Below, piece after piece: positions 53,434 to 62,207 of a DNA stretch of 64,000 nt (positions within the stretch are counted from its first letter, which is position 1; every line of letters begins with the position of its first letter). The notes under the pieces were generated by a model. The model had not been told where the DNA came from. It ran no database searches and worked only from the letters and a program-made list of their open reading frames with translations. The translations under genes and the position numbers were made by a program. The stretch covers positions 1 to 64,000 of the forward strand of contig JAEOSK010000009.1 in NCBI GenBank assembly GCA_016840405.1, read 5' to 3'. This DNA is from Candidatus Hermodarchaeum yapensis (GTDB taxonomy: Archaea; Asgardarchaeota; Hermodarchaeia; Hermodarchaeales; Hermodarchaeaceae).

Positions 53434-54282
53434 TTAAAAATTTGCTAACACAGCTTTAACGAGTGTTTTGATGACCTCGATTGCAGATTTCTGCGCGTCA
53501 TCGTGTAGTTCAATTTTCGGGACAAGTGACATGATGGCTGCTTGTTCCCACACATCGTAACCTTCACCAGGTAGTTGTGTGTAGAGACTTGTAATATCGA
53601 TTGCGCCCCGAACGCTAGCCCCGCGACGAATGTCTGTATAATCACGTGTTGCTCGGGTGATAGCCACGGCCAATTCTACGATTTCCTTGTCTTCAACTCC
53701 AGTATTGATATGAACGATTTCTTTTTCTTCAGCTTCGGTATGATAGTCGAGATAAAGCCAGACGTAGCGATCCCGTAGAGCTTCTCCGAGTGGTGTTACA
53801 CCTACGCTGGCCTCAGGATTTTGGGTAGCGATTATTCGGAATCCATTTTTTGCTTTTATAGTGCCTAGCTTTGGTACATGTAACGTTCCCTCGTCCATGA
53901 CTGGGAGAAGTGTATTCTGTGTTGCTTCTGGCATACGGTTAATTTCATTAATGAAAAGCACTCCACCTGTTTCCATCGTTTCTACAAGAGGACCGGGAAC
54001 GAAGGTGTCGCGGGTATATCCGTTTTTGAGTACAACCGGGGGATCGAACCATCCCACTAGCTTCGCTGAGGTATAGCGTTCATCTCCATCCACACGGAAA
54101 AATGAACGTCCTAAGAAATTAGTAATGGCAGAGGCGATTGTGGTTTTCCCGACACCAACTGGGCCTTCGATGAGCATGTGTTTATCTGCCTTATCGGATG
54201 CTAGACATTGCGTAATAAGGTCTTGGCGACCAATGATTTTATATTCCCGTTGAATTGTTTTGATGTCTTTGGAGAGGACCAT
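53434..54282 (-). CDS. MoxR-type AAA+ ATPase
   Basis: 282 residues. Walker A GPVGVGKTT at about 40-48, Walker B VLFINEINR at about 108, and sensor 1 IATQNP at about 150, the typical MoxR motif set. Works with the adjacent VWA protein. The order MoxR-VWA and short gap indicate one operon. Confidence 0.92.
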   Translation of the reverse strand: MVLSKDIKTIQREYKIIGRQDLITQCLASDKADKHMLIEGPVGVGKTTIASAITNFLGRSFFRVDGDERYTSAKLVGWFDPPVVLKNGYTRDTFVPGPLVETMETGGVLFINEINRMPEATQNTLLPVMDEGTLHVPKLGTIKAKNGFRIIATQNPEASVGVTPLGEALRDRYVWLYLDYHTEAEEKEIVHINTGVEDKEIVELAVAITRATRDYTDIRRGASVRGAIDITSLYTQLPGEGYDVWEQAAIMSLVPKIELHDDAQKSAIEVIKTLVKAVLANF

Positions 54283-54402
54283 TAAAGTTCACCCTGATGC
54301 GTTTTGGGAGCCGTCCCTCTAAGTAAAGTGTTTGGGTAGAACAGCAATCGAATAGAAGAGAAAAAAATGTTTATTGGTAAGGAAAATCATAATTAAAGGC
54401 TA

Positions 54403-54499
54403 GCGGAGTTGGCGGAGCGGTAACGCGCTGGACTCGAGATGACCGAGTCATCCAGTGACCTTCGTGGTCGCAAGGGTTCAAATCCCTTACTCCGCGCCA
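54403..54499 (+). tRNA. tRNA-Ser (CGA) with 11-nt intron
   Basis: Acceptor GCGGAGT/ACTCCGC, G discriminator and encoded CCA. Anticodon stem CTGGA/TCCAG; anticodon CGA at 54435-54437; a long variable arm (GTGACC...GGTCGC) fits Ser. The anticodon loop holds an 11-nt intron (54439-54449) after G37. Confidence 0.92.
54439..54449 (+). other. Canonical-site tRNA-Ser intron
   Basis: Eleven nt between positions 37 and 38. CTCG of the loop pairs with CGAG of the intron; bulges are AGA and TCA. Cutting AG|A and TC|A gives loop CTCGAGA. Unusually short; a relaxed BHB without an intron stem. Confidence 0.8.
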
Positions 54500-54512
54500 C
54501 TTTCCTTTTCTG

Positions 54513-55508
54513 CTATATCACAAGGTCGGCTATGTCAATACTCGATTCAAAAATTCGTTCCACATTATGGATTACCCGATCGAACACTGGTAAAACAGAC
54601 AAATCCTGTCTCGCTAGCACTTCAGTAAGTTCGAAAACCAGTTTAGAAATCGATTGTTTCTGGGCAATTACCTTTCGAGCTCGAACACTATTTTGTTGGA
54701 GGACAGCTGTAATTGCTTCTCGATGCGCGCGTAAAACTTGATCACTGAGTTTTGTTAATACTTGTGAAAACGGCCGCGGAGGAAAAATATACCCTTCTGT
54801 GACTACTTGTTCTGCTATACTCGCACACCCATCTGCAATTGCTTCTACTTCCTTTGCGACCAGCCGATAATCCAAGAGGTTGAGTGGAGAAAGCAGTAAA
54901 TCACCACTTGGTGAGGCAATTGCTTTCCGAAGTTGTCGGACGACCAAGAAATACAACCGATCTACTTCCCGATCTCGGGCAATAACATCTTGTGCCAGCT
55001 CTTGGTCATTACGAATAAACGCATGAATCGCGTCTTCGTGCATCTTTGCTGCAATCCCATAGGTTCGCCGTAAATAGGTCCGTAAATCGATACTCCTGGG
55101 AATCATACACTGCAAAGTCATGCTAGAGGCTTCTTCTTCCATAATTTCAACTCCGACAAGGAACTCAGCCATTCCTTTCACTTCGCGCTTCAAGGTGGGC
55201 GTCATCGCTTCTCCGAGATTAACTTCAATCACATCGTTGCCAGCCAAATAACAAGCAAGTATGTTTCGAGAAACATTGGATGGATCCGAGATAACACTAC
55301 GGAGTCGAAGTGGTTCCTCTTCAAGTCTAGGATTGATGATAAGCATTCCATCTGCCCGTTCATGAACCAAAATCATTGAACCTTTCTTTAGTCCCTGTTC
55401 CTCCACCCACTGCTTTGGAACCGAAAGAAGAAATGAAGCTCCCACACGTTGTAGTTTCCGGGCTTCCATATTATTCACCACATATGAATTCTCTTTTCCC
55501 TTCACCAT
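54513..55508 (-). CDS. AbrB/PhoU-domain phosphate regulator
   Basis: 331 residues: an N-terminal AbrB/SpoVT-like fold (ARKLQRVGASFLLSVPKQWVEEQGLKKGSMILV, split, about 15-48), and then two PhoU-like three-helix bundles (about 115-331) with E/DxxxD metal-binding-type repeats. Such archaeal proteins regulate phosphate uptake. No pst genes are next to it. tRNA-Ser lies 13 bp away on the other strand. Confidence 0.87.
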   Translation of the reverse strand: MVKGKENSYVVNNMEARKLQRVGASFLLSVPKQWVEEQGLKKGSMILVHERADGMLIINPRLEEEPLRLRSVISDPSNVSRNILACYLAGNDVIEVNLGEAMTPTLKREVKGMAEFLVGVEIMEEEASSMTLQCMIPRSIDLRTYLRRTYGIAAKMHEDAIHAFIRNDQELAQDVIARDREVDRLYFLVVRQLRKAIASPSGDLLLSPLNLLDYRLVAKEVEAIADGCASIAEQVVTEGYIFPPRPFSQVLTKLSDQVLRAHREAITAVLQQNSVRARKVIAQKQSISKLVFELTEVLARQDLSVLPVFDRVIHNVERIFESSIDIADLVI

Positions 55509-55567
55509 AATAGCTTATCATGTGTTCGATGAAGGTGTGCTATTAATCAATCCCGAAAAACGTAAAA

Positions 55568-55644
55568 TGGTGGGCCGGACGGGCTTCGAACCCGCGACCT
55601 CTCGGTTATCAGCCGAGTGCCCTACCAAGCTAGGCCACCGGCCC
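55568..55644 (-). tRNA. tRNA-Ile (GAT)
   Basis: Acceptor GGGCCGG/CCGGCCC, A discriminator, encoded CCA. Anticodon stem CTCGG/CCGAG with loop CTGATAA; T arm GCGGG-TTCGAAG-CCCGT. No intron. A short T-run follows the 3' end. Confidence 0.94.
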
Positions 55645-55680
55645 ACATGAAGTACGTGGATGCGCGTAGACTCTTTTCGT

Positions 55681-55690
55681 TTATCAAAAG
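55681..55690 (+). promoter_or_regulatory. TATA-like box of omegaRNA-like gene B
   Basis: TTTATCAAAA, identical to that at 7681, at the same distance from the conserved RNA. The next 30 nt differ between the copies, as expected of a promoter spacer. Confidence 0.55.
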
Positions 55691-55712
55691 CTTTGAGACG
55701 ACTTTTTCTTTA

Positions 55713-55901
55713 GGTCGGGGATGAATCATGGAGGTTAAATACGTTTCTGCAATTCATTTAGTGAGGTCCTAGTCGGGGTCCGAGAACCAAGGAACCTGAC
55801 TGGGCAACATCGCCGGAACGGCGAGTAGAGCCTGTGGACCAGTTGACAGTGGTCGATGGTATGAAGCAGGAAGCTCCATCCTTCGGATGGGGTAGTTCAC
55901 A
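55713..55901 (+). ncRNA. Solitary omegaRNA-like ncRNA, copy B
   Basis: Second copy of the RNA at 7713-7906. The core 55806-55875 has 63 of 70 bases in common. CGCCG-GAA-CGGCG is one base pair longer than in copy A. The central hairpin keeps pairing through a C-to-T change opposite G. The terminal stem CTCCATCC/GGATGGGG is different in sequence but again paired, a sign of covariation. It ends with AGTTCAC. It lies on the opposite strand to its neighbours, so it must have its own promoter. No tnpB is present. Confidence 0.65.
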
Positions 55902-55928
55902 TGGATTTTGCCGAAGCATATTGGGTGT

Positions 55929-56003
55929 TGGTGGAGTGGCCGGGATTTGAACCCGGGGCCTCGTGTGTGCGAGACACGCGATCTACCACTGATCTACCAC
56001 CCC
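55929..56003 (-). tRNA. tRNA-Ala (CGC)
   Basis: Acceptor GGGGTGG/CCACTCC contains the G3-U70 pair, the identity mark of alanine tRNA. Discriminator A and encoded CCA. Anticodon stem CGTGT/ACACG with loop CTCGCAC. No intron. Lies 13 bp downstream of the ValRS stop, same strand. Confidence 0.94.
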
Positions 56004-56016
56004 TTTGGTTTCGGGG

Positions 56017-58413
56017 TTATTTTGGTGGGGGTATTTTTGTGTTGCCCTTTGTGGTGAATTTGATGGTTTTTATGTTATGCATCCGTTTAAGATCCTCGGC
56101 GTAGGGTTTGAGAGTCTTCGTTGTTGAAACTGTTGAGATAGGCGCACGGAGACTCATTTTGTGGTCTTTTTTGTGTTTCCAGAGGTCAGCGTTGAATTGG
56201 ATCAAGGTATCGGTGGGGTGGTCTTTTTCAATTCCATCAATAGGTTCAGGGAAGTATAATTTGTGAATAGATGTGTCCGTGTCATAGAGGGTACGGTGAA
56301 TTTTCTCGGTGATGAAAGGGCAAATCGGTGCCAAGAGTTTGAGGATGGCATGCAGGATCGTATGAAGAGTGAACCAGGCAGCGTTACGTCCTAGTTCATC
56401 CTCTTTGGAATAGGCACGTCCTTTGACGAGTTCAAGATAATGACTCGCAAAGAGGTCCCAAGTGAAGGTGCGAAGTTCACGGGCAGGAATGATGAAATCG
56501 AGTTTGCTATAACCGGCTCTGGCGCGATGGATTAAATCGTTTAGTTCAGAGAGAATCCAGTGATCAGCAGGTTGGAGTTCAATGTCATCGCCTTTGATTT
56601 GTGGGAATCCAGAGATGAATCTGGAAATATTCCAAAGTTTAGTAAGAAACCGATATGCCCCTGCAAGCCGACCTTCACTGAATCGGAAATCAGAACCTAA
56701 AGAGGCTTCAAGAGCACCCCAAAGACGTAATGCGTCTGTGCCATATTGGTCGAACAATGGGTTAGGATCAATACTATTTCCACGGGATTTACTCATTCTT
56801 TCTCCATGCTCATCAAGACCCATCCCACTGATCCAGATGTATTCGAAGGCGGGAGCCTTGAAAAGCTGGTAAACACGTAAAATTGAATAGAAAAGCCAAG
56901 TGCGAACTATATCCTTCCCCTGGGGACGAATGCTAGCTGGAAAAAGACGTTGAAAGAGTTCATTGTCTTTAGTGTAGAAAGTGACAATAAGGGAGCTGAT
57001 GGATGAGTCCATCCAAGTGTCCATAGTCCGAGTTTCCCCTTCGAAACTTTCCGAAGCCCCGCATTTTGGGCAATTCTTAATTGGTGGAGGAGTCTTCCAC
57101 GGTTGATAATATGGACCAACTGGTGGAACAATTGTCTCGTCACATTGTGTACAATACCAAAGGGGGATTTCGGTACCATAAAACCGACGACGGCTAATAG
57201 GCCAGTCCCGATTGACGCTATTTATCCAATCGATGAGAATCTGCTTGTTTGCGGTGGGAAAGAAAGTCATTTTATCGATGACGTTGCGAAGTTCATCAAG
57301 GTATGGTGTTTGTTTCAGGTAGTATTCTGGCATGGCAATGAATTCAATGGGGTTTCGACTCCGCCAACAGGTAGGTGTTCGATGAGAAATTGTCTCTTGT
57401 TTGATAACGAGGTCCTTCTTGTGGAGGTCGTCGAGGATTGCTTTTCGTGCTTCCTTAATAGTCATGTCTTTGTAAGGGCCTGCAGCTTCTGTCATTTTCC
57501 CATCGGCATCTAGGGCGTTGATTGGTTGGAGCTGTAGTTCTCTAAATAGTCTAACATCTGTATAATCGCCATAACTACAAACCATAACGACGCCGGTACC
57601 GAATTCAATTCGAGCTTCGTGGTGCGGAATGATAGGAACTCGTTTATTGTATAACGGTGTGAGCGCGGTTTTATTTTGAAGATGTTGGTATCGTTCATCA
57701 TCGGGGTTAACGAGGACAGCTGCGCATGCTGATAGGAGTTCAGGTCGTGTAGTAGCAATGAGTAATTCTTCACCTGAATCCTCAATAGTGAATTTCAGGG
57801 TTGTAAGGGTGGTTTGAATGTCTTTATATTCAACTTCAGCATCTGCGATGGTAGTTCCGCATTCGGAACACCAGTTATTGGGACGATCATCGATATAGAC
57901 GAGTCCTTGATTGTATAGTTCAATGAACGTTCGTTGTGTAACTGCACGATAATCTGGATGATCAGTACGATACATCTCGTCGTGTTTGAAGGAGTTACAA
58001 CTCAAACCCAAACGTTGAGCCATTGCAACAATGAGTCTTTCATTTTGGTCCAGAAATTCAGCACACTTATTCAGAAACTCTTGACGAGGAATATCGTGCA
58101 TACTTATGTTGTAAGCTTTTTCCACTTGAACCTCGATGGGTAGTCCATTACGGTCTAGCCCCATAGGGAAAATGACCTCATAACCTTCCATGCGTTTTGT
58201 TCTGGCAATCGTATCAATTTGAGCATAATGAATAGCACCGCCAATATGCCAAGGTCCGCTTAGGTAAGGAGGAGGTATGTCTATGGAATAGATGGGGCTC
58301 TGGGTTTCCCGGTGGAATGTGTAAAGCTGATCTTTGGTCCAAAGCTCAAGGATTTCTAATTCGATTTCTGGTTGCCAGCGTTTTTCCTTTAATTGTGTAT
58401 TTTGCCCCATCAT
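56017..58413 (-). CDS. valS: Valyl-tRNA synthetase
   Basis: Class I synthetase of 798 residues. PPPYLSGPWHIGG (about 46-58) is the HIGH-type motif and RMSKSRGN (about 545) the KMSKS motif. It has the editing (CP1) domain with TTRPELLSACAAVLVNPDDERY, four cysteines of zinc type (CTQCDE...CPKCGA) and an anticodon domain. DRNGLPIEVQVEK is typical of a ValRS branch seen in Thaumarchaeota and Asgard. It is full length. Isoleucyl-tRNA synthetase is less likely by these motifs. Confidence 0.93.
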   Translation of the reverse strand: MMGQNTQLKEKRWQPEIELEILELWTKDQLYTFHRETQSPIYSIDIPPPYLSGPWHIGGAIHYAQIDTIARTKRMEGYEVIFPMGLDRNGLPIEVQVEKAYNISMHDIPRQEFLNKCAEFLDQNERLIVAMAQRLGLSCNSFKHDEMYRTDHPDYRAVTQRTFIELYNQGLVYIDDRPNNWCSECGTTIADAEVEYKDIQTTLTTLKFTIEDSGEELLIATTRPELLSACAAVLVNPDDERYQHLQNKTALTPLYNKRVPIIPHHEARIEFGTGVVMVCSYGDYTDVRLFRELQLQPINALDADGKMTEAAGPYKDMTIKEARKAILDDLHKKDLVIKQETISHRTPTCWRSRNPIEFIAMPEYYLKQTPYLDELRNVIDKMTFFPTANKQILIDWINSVNRDWPISRRRFYGTEIPLWYCTQCDETIVPPVGPYYQPWKTPPPIKNCPKCGASESFEGETRTMDTWMDSSISSLIVTFYTKDNELFQRLFPASIRPQGKDIVRTWLFYSILRVYQLFKAPAFEYIWISGMGLDEHGERMSKSRGNSIDPNPLFDQYGTDALRLWGALEASLGSDFRFSEGRLAGAYRFLTKLWNISRFISGFPQIKGDDIELQPADHWILSELNDLIHRARAGYSKLDFIIPARELRTFTWDLFASHYLELVKGRAYSKEDELGRNAAWFTLHTILHAILKLLAPICPFITEKIHRTLYDTDTSIHKLYFPEPIDGIEKDHPTDTLIQFNADLWKHKKDHKMSLRAPISTVSTTKTLKPYAEDLKRMHNIKTIKFTTKGNTKIPPPK

Positions 58414-58534
58414 TAGAAACCTCTAATTCAATAGTTGAGGTGGTGGTAAACGGGTTTTAATTGATTATTTTTTATTTGACCAGTGGACGGCATTCTTTCG
58501 CATGTTAAAAAGGCTTTCTCCAAGATTTTTTAAC

Positions 58535-59794
58535 CTAAGCCTGATCAGCCCAACGAAGGAGGGCACCAATACCTCGAAATGCGATGAGGAGTTGTTTCCC
58601 TTCTTCAGTTTCAGGTGATATGATTTCGATTTTCGCTCCTGTTTCGTTCGATAATTCCCCTAACTCTTCAATTAGATCTTGCGTTTCAGTAATTTGCAAA
58701 GTCTGGTTCTGACACTTTGTACACTGTTGGTTGGCTAGATCATTCTCAAATCGTGTTATCACATCGGGTGTCAGCGTTCTCTCAGTAGTGTGACCGCAAG
58801 AGCTACAATTAATTGTGACTCTTGATAATTCGATACCCTCGGAGACTAAGATGATTTCAACTGCACCTCGGTCGAGTGCTTCTCGGACCTGTCTTTCACC
58901 GTATGTAGCCCGACCAGTATCGCGAGCCAATTCACCCAGGAAGCGTTGGACGAGACGTTTTTCTTTCATTAAGCGTTGGTTTCGAAGAATCTCTCCTGAT
59001 TTTTCCACTAAGGCTCGGATGCCCTCTTCTCCAGAGTAGGCTGTGTCAAGAACTGCTAATACCTTGTCCTTCAACGGAGAAGTCAGGTAGCCCTTCTCTG
59101 AAAAGACTTCTTTGGTGAAACCTGGACCCCCTATGATTATTCCCCTTAAATCCGGAATATCTTCGAATAGTTCTCTTGTTAATTCGCTGGATCGAGTGAG
59201 AAATTCATGGGCTGCCTGTTCTATGAGACGTTCGAACCGTCGCTGACTCTGCCCACCTGCTCGGTGTTTGCCCATAATCCCTGATTTAACCGTTTTTACA
59301 ACCTGTAAGTTGGTTCCGCGTAATAGGGCCCAAGCAGCGGCACTTCGGTCAATTGAGATTAAACCATAGCTATCCTTTGGGGTTAACATTTCGTGCAGAG
59401 GATTGAGCCAGAATTCTGCAGCACACCGGTAGATGTATACATTCACTGGCTCAGGCGGTTCAATCAGATATATTTCCATTTTTTCGCTACCAGGTGCTCC
59501 ATGAGGAATGGCCCCTGCGAACACGGCTAATCCGTTAGGTGGAGGTTTAGGAATGATTTTCAAACGTTGGATTACCGTTTGGATTGCATCCATCACATTC
59601 TTTCTTGTTGATTTAGATTTGATGTTGGTTGCAGTTCCATATTCCGTTCGTAGTGTTGAGAGTACATCGCTCATTTGACGTTCGGGTGGAATGTAAAGGG
59701 TTATTAACTCCGTATGAAGTCCTTTTTTCTCTGCGAGAGTGTCCACTACCTTCTTGAGCCTGAACCGCCGATATGATTCGCTAGTAGTGGACAT
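58535..59794 (-). CDS. prf1: Peptide chain release factor aRF1
   Basis: 419 residues. Decodes all stop codons: NIKS motif at about 57-60 in the decoding domain and GGQ (HRAGGQSQRRFER) at about 180 in the catalytic domain. A C-terminal domain contains a zinc-type CSSCG...CTKC. ATG 59794 fits the family's N terminus (SYRRFRLKKVVDTLA); an upstream in-frame start at 59824 adds ten residues. Confidence 0.95.
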   Translation of the reverse strand: MSTTSESYRRFRLKKVVDTLAEKKGLHTELITLYIPPERQMSDVLSTLRTEYGTATNIKSKSTRKNVMDAIQTVIQRLKIIPKPPPNGLAVFAGAIPHGAPGSEKMEIYLIEPPEPVNVYIYRCAAEFWLNPLHEMLTPKDSYGLISIDRSAAAWALLRGTNLQVVKTVKSGIMGKHRAGGQSQRRFERLIEQAAHEFLTRSSELTRELFEDIPDLRGIIIGGPGFTKEVFSEKGYLTSPLKDKVLAVLDTAYSGEEGIRALVEKSGEILRNQRLMKEKRLVQRFLGELARDTGRATYGERQVREALDRGAVEIILVSEGIELSRVTINCSSCGHTTERTLTPDVITRFENDLANQQCTKCQNQTLQITETQDLIEELGELSNETGAKIEIISPETEEGKQLLIAFRGIGALLRWADQA

Positions 59795-59904
59795 AGATAG
59801 CAACTCCTTGCTCGCATAAAGCAAAAAGGCATGTATGCGATATTAAGTGCGAGCAGCAACCGTTAAAGGTATCCAAAAACTTTTCGAACTACAGAGGCGT
59901 TCCG

Positions 59905-60600
59905 ATGAAACTCGTAATAAAAATTGGTGGTTCCCTTCTATTTGATGAGGATGAACAGTTCGATATTGCCCGATATCAGGGATTTGCCAACGCAATTCAA
60001 CAAATTAAGGAACTTGGGCATAACATCGTATTGGTAATCGGAGGAGGCGTTCTTGCGAAATCCTTGGTGAAAAATGGAAAATTATTAGGTGCAAACCGTG
60101 ACATACTGGACCAGCTGGGTATCGCAGCAACTTGGGTTTGTGCCCAACTGATGATTACAGCATTGCGAGATGTAGCCTATCCAACTCCAATAATGAGTGA
60201 AGAACAACTAGCTAACCTTCAAAATGATGAACGTCTTCTTATTCTCGGTGGTCTTCGTCCTGGTCAATCGACCAATGCTGTCGCTGCCCAAGTTGCTGAA
60301 TTAACGAATTCAAAAATTCTGCTTAACGTCACTGATGTCGAAGGCGTCTATGACAGCGATCCTAAAGAGTTCACTCAAGCAAAGCTTCTGTCAGAAATCA
60401 CCATTGATCAATTACGAAAAATTATCGCCCCCCTAGAAAGCCAACCTGGAACTTACCCTCTCTTTGATAAACCCGCCCTAGATATAATCCAACGGGCCCA
60501 AATCGAAGTCTGGTTTGTCAATGGAACAACCCCCGAAAACATTGTCCAAGCCTTAGAAAAGGGAAAAATTGGTACTAGAATCGTGCCATCAGAGGTTTAG
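59905..60600 (+). CDS. pyrH: UMP kinase (archaeal PyrH)
   Basis: Amino-acid-kinase-fold enzyme phosphorylating UMP. 231 residues, KLVIKIGGSLLF at start, VLVIGGGVLAK, LGGLRPGQSTNAVAAQVAE and NVTDVEGVYDSDPK, FDKPALDII; all archaeal PyrH blocks present. Isopentenyl phosphate kinase is excluded by the missing catalytic histidine pattern. Confidence 0.92.
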   Translation: MKLVIKIGGSLLFDEDEQFDIARYQGFANAIQQIKELGHNIVLVIGGGVLAKSLVKNGKLLGANRDILDQLGIAATWVCAQLMITALRDVAYPTPIMSEEQLANLQNDERLLILGGLRPGQSTNAVAAQVAELTNSKILLNVTDVEGVYDSDPKEFTQAKLLSEITIDQLRKIIAPLESQPGTYPLFDKPALDIIQRAQIEVWFVNGTTPENIVQALEKGKIGTRIVPSEV

Positions 60601-60677
60601 ACTATGTTGATGGCTTTCGCGGCAAACCTTTTTTGTAAGAGCTTCCCATTATTGACATTAGGTTCATTTCCAGAGCG

Positions 60678-60983
60678 GTGAGTTGGCTACATCCAATGGG
60701 TCGATTAAAAGAGTTGTTCGGTGACACTCCACAGATTCGGCTTCTCGAAGTGCTCATTCAACAGAAGGATACAACGATGCATCTTTCCATGCTTGCCCGA
60801 CGCGCGAAGGTTTCAGTATCATCCGTTGAAAGGTGTCTTCTTCCTCTGATAAAAGCGGGAATTGTTTCGGATATTCGATTTTTTCGACGTAGACGAATCC
60901 TCCATTTAAACCCAAAACATCCTGTCGCACAATTACTTGTTAGCTTTGCTCAAGAAATTGATAATGACTGGGGTTCTAAGTAA
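60678..60983 (+). CDS. Small winged-helix protein
   Basis: 101 residues: winged helix (TPQIRLLEVLIQQKDTTMHLSMLARRAKVSVSSVERCLLPLIKAG, split, about 17-60) and basic strand FFRRRRILHL. Likely DNA-binding regulator. GTG start at 60678; ATG 60696 is possible. Confidence 0.7.
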   Translation: MSWLHPMGRLKELFGDTPQIRLLEVLIQQKDTTMHLSMLARRAKVSVSSVERCLLPLIKAGIVSDIRFFRRRRILHLNPKHPVAQLLVSFAQEIDNDWGSK

Positions 60984-60998
60984 GGGAATTTAATCTGT

Positions 60999-62138
60999 TT
61001 ACATATTTGCCTGTTTCTTGATTTGGGTGAGCAGTTTCTTCGGGTGATAGATTTCAGCCCACCGTTTCTTCTTTCCTATCTCAATATGCACAAGGGTTTC
61101 TGATATCCGGAAGGCCCGGTTCACATACCCTAAGGCTACGCCTTTTCGGAGAAGCGGAGAAATGGATCCACTTGTGACTTCTCCAATCACTTCACCTTTT
61201 GCGTAAATTGGGTTACCCGTTCTTGGTATTCCCTTCTCCAACATAATGAGCCCCACCCGAAGTCGTTGGGGTTTTTCCGCCTTCTCGGTAACCAGCGCCT
61301 CTTTACCTATGAATTTTTCTTTTTTCAAATGGACAATAAATCCAATCCGTGCTTGATATGGGCTAGTATTCTCGTTGATATCGTTTCCGTAAAGAGCCAT
61401 TCCCGCCTCAAGACGAAGAGTATCCCGTGCAGCTAAACCGACTGGGACGAGTCCTTCTCCCTTCCCGTGCTGAAGAATATCTTCCCACAATTGAACTGCC
61501 AACTTTTTTTTATCAAGATTTACATTGAGCTGAGCAATCTCAAATCCATCCTCTCCTGTATACCCACTACGGGTGGCGATGACATCAAATCCGTTTAGCT
61601 TCGTTTTCACCGAGTGAAAACGGGGGACTGAATTCAAATCACTTGATGTGAGTTTCTGTAAGATCTTTACCGCTGCAGGTCCCTGAAGAGCAAACATCGG
61701 AGTGCTATCAGAAATATTCGAAATCTTGACATTAAATTCCTTAGTGTGTTTTTTCATCCAACCAAAGTCTTTCTTTCGGTTCGCTCCATTGACTACCATA
61801 TAGTATTCATTATCTGCTAAGCGGAACAGAAAGAGGTCATCAACGATACCGCCATTTTTGGTGCAGAAAGCACTGTATGTTCCCCCACCGTTTTCCAAAC
61901 GGTGAATCCGTGTAGGTAAGAGGTTGTCAAGATATTGAGTGGCTTCAGAACCGGTGATCATCGCTCTACCCATGTGGGTTACATCAAAAATCCCCGCAGC
62001 TTTCCGAGTAGTAATATGCTCTGTAGTGATGGCTTGGTACCATAAGGGCATATGAAACCCTGCGAATGACACCATTTTAGCTCCATGATCCTCATGCCAA
62101 TCGTGTAAATGTGTTGTAAGTAATTTTGATTTAGTCAA
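60999..62138 (-). CDS. gcvT: Glycine cleavage system T protein (aminomethyltransferase)
   Basis: 379 residues. Transfers a methylene group from aminomethyl-lipoyl H protein to a tetrahydrofolate-type carrier. GIFDVTHMGRAMITG, GGIVDDLFLFR, MFALQGPAA, RSGYTGEDGFEI, RLEAGMALYGND and GEVTSGSISPLLRKG are all family motifs. TTG start at 62138 with AGAGGTT ribosome site 8 nt before. Other glycine cleavage genes are not in the window. Confidence 0.94.
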   Translation of the reverse strand: MTKSKLLTTHLHDWHEDHGAKMVSFAGFHMPLWYQAITTEHITTRKAAGIFDVTHMGRAMITGSEATQYLDNLLPTRIHRLENGGGTYSAFCTKNGGIVDDLFLFRLADNEYYMVVNGANRKKDFGWMKKHTKEFNVKISNISDSTPMFALQGPAAVKILQKLTSSDLNSVPRFHSVKTKLNGFDVIATRSGYTGEDGFEIAQLNVNLDKKKLAVQLWEDILQHGKGEGLVPVGLAARDTLRLEAGMALYGNDINENTSPYQARIGFIVHLKKEKFIGKEALVTEKAEKPQRLRVGLIMLEKGIPRTGNPIYAKGEVIGEVTSGSISPLLRKGVALGYVNRAFRISETLVHIEIGKKKRWAEIYHPKKLLTQIKKQANM

Positions 62139-62207
62139 AGCAATAACCTCTGTGGAACGGTCGATTTCTTATTTGGGCAAGTGGCATTAAGTTTTCGGTG
62201 ACCACTA

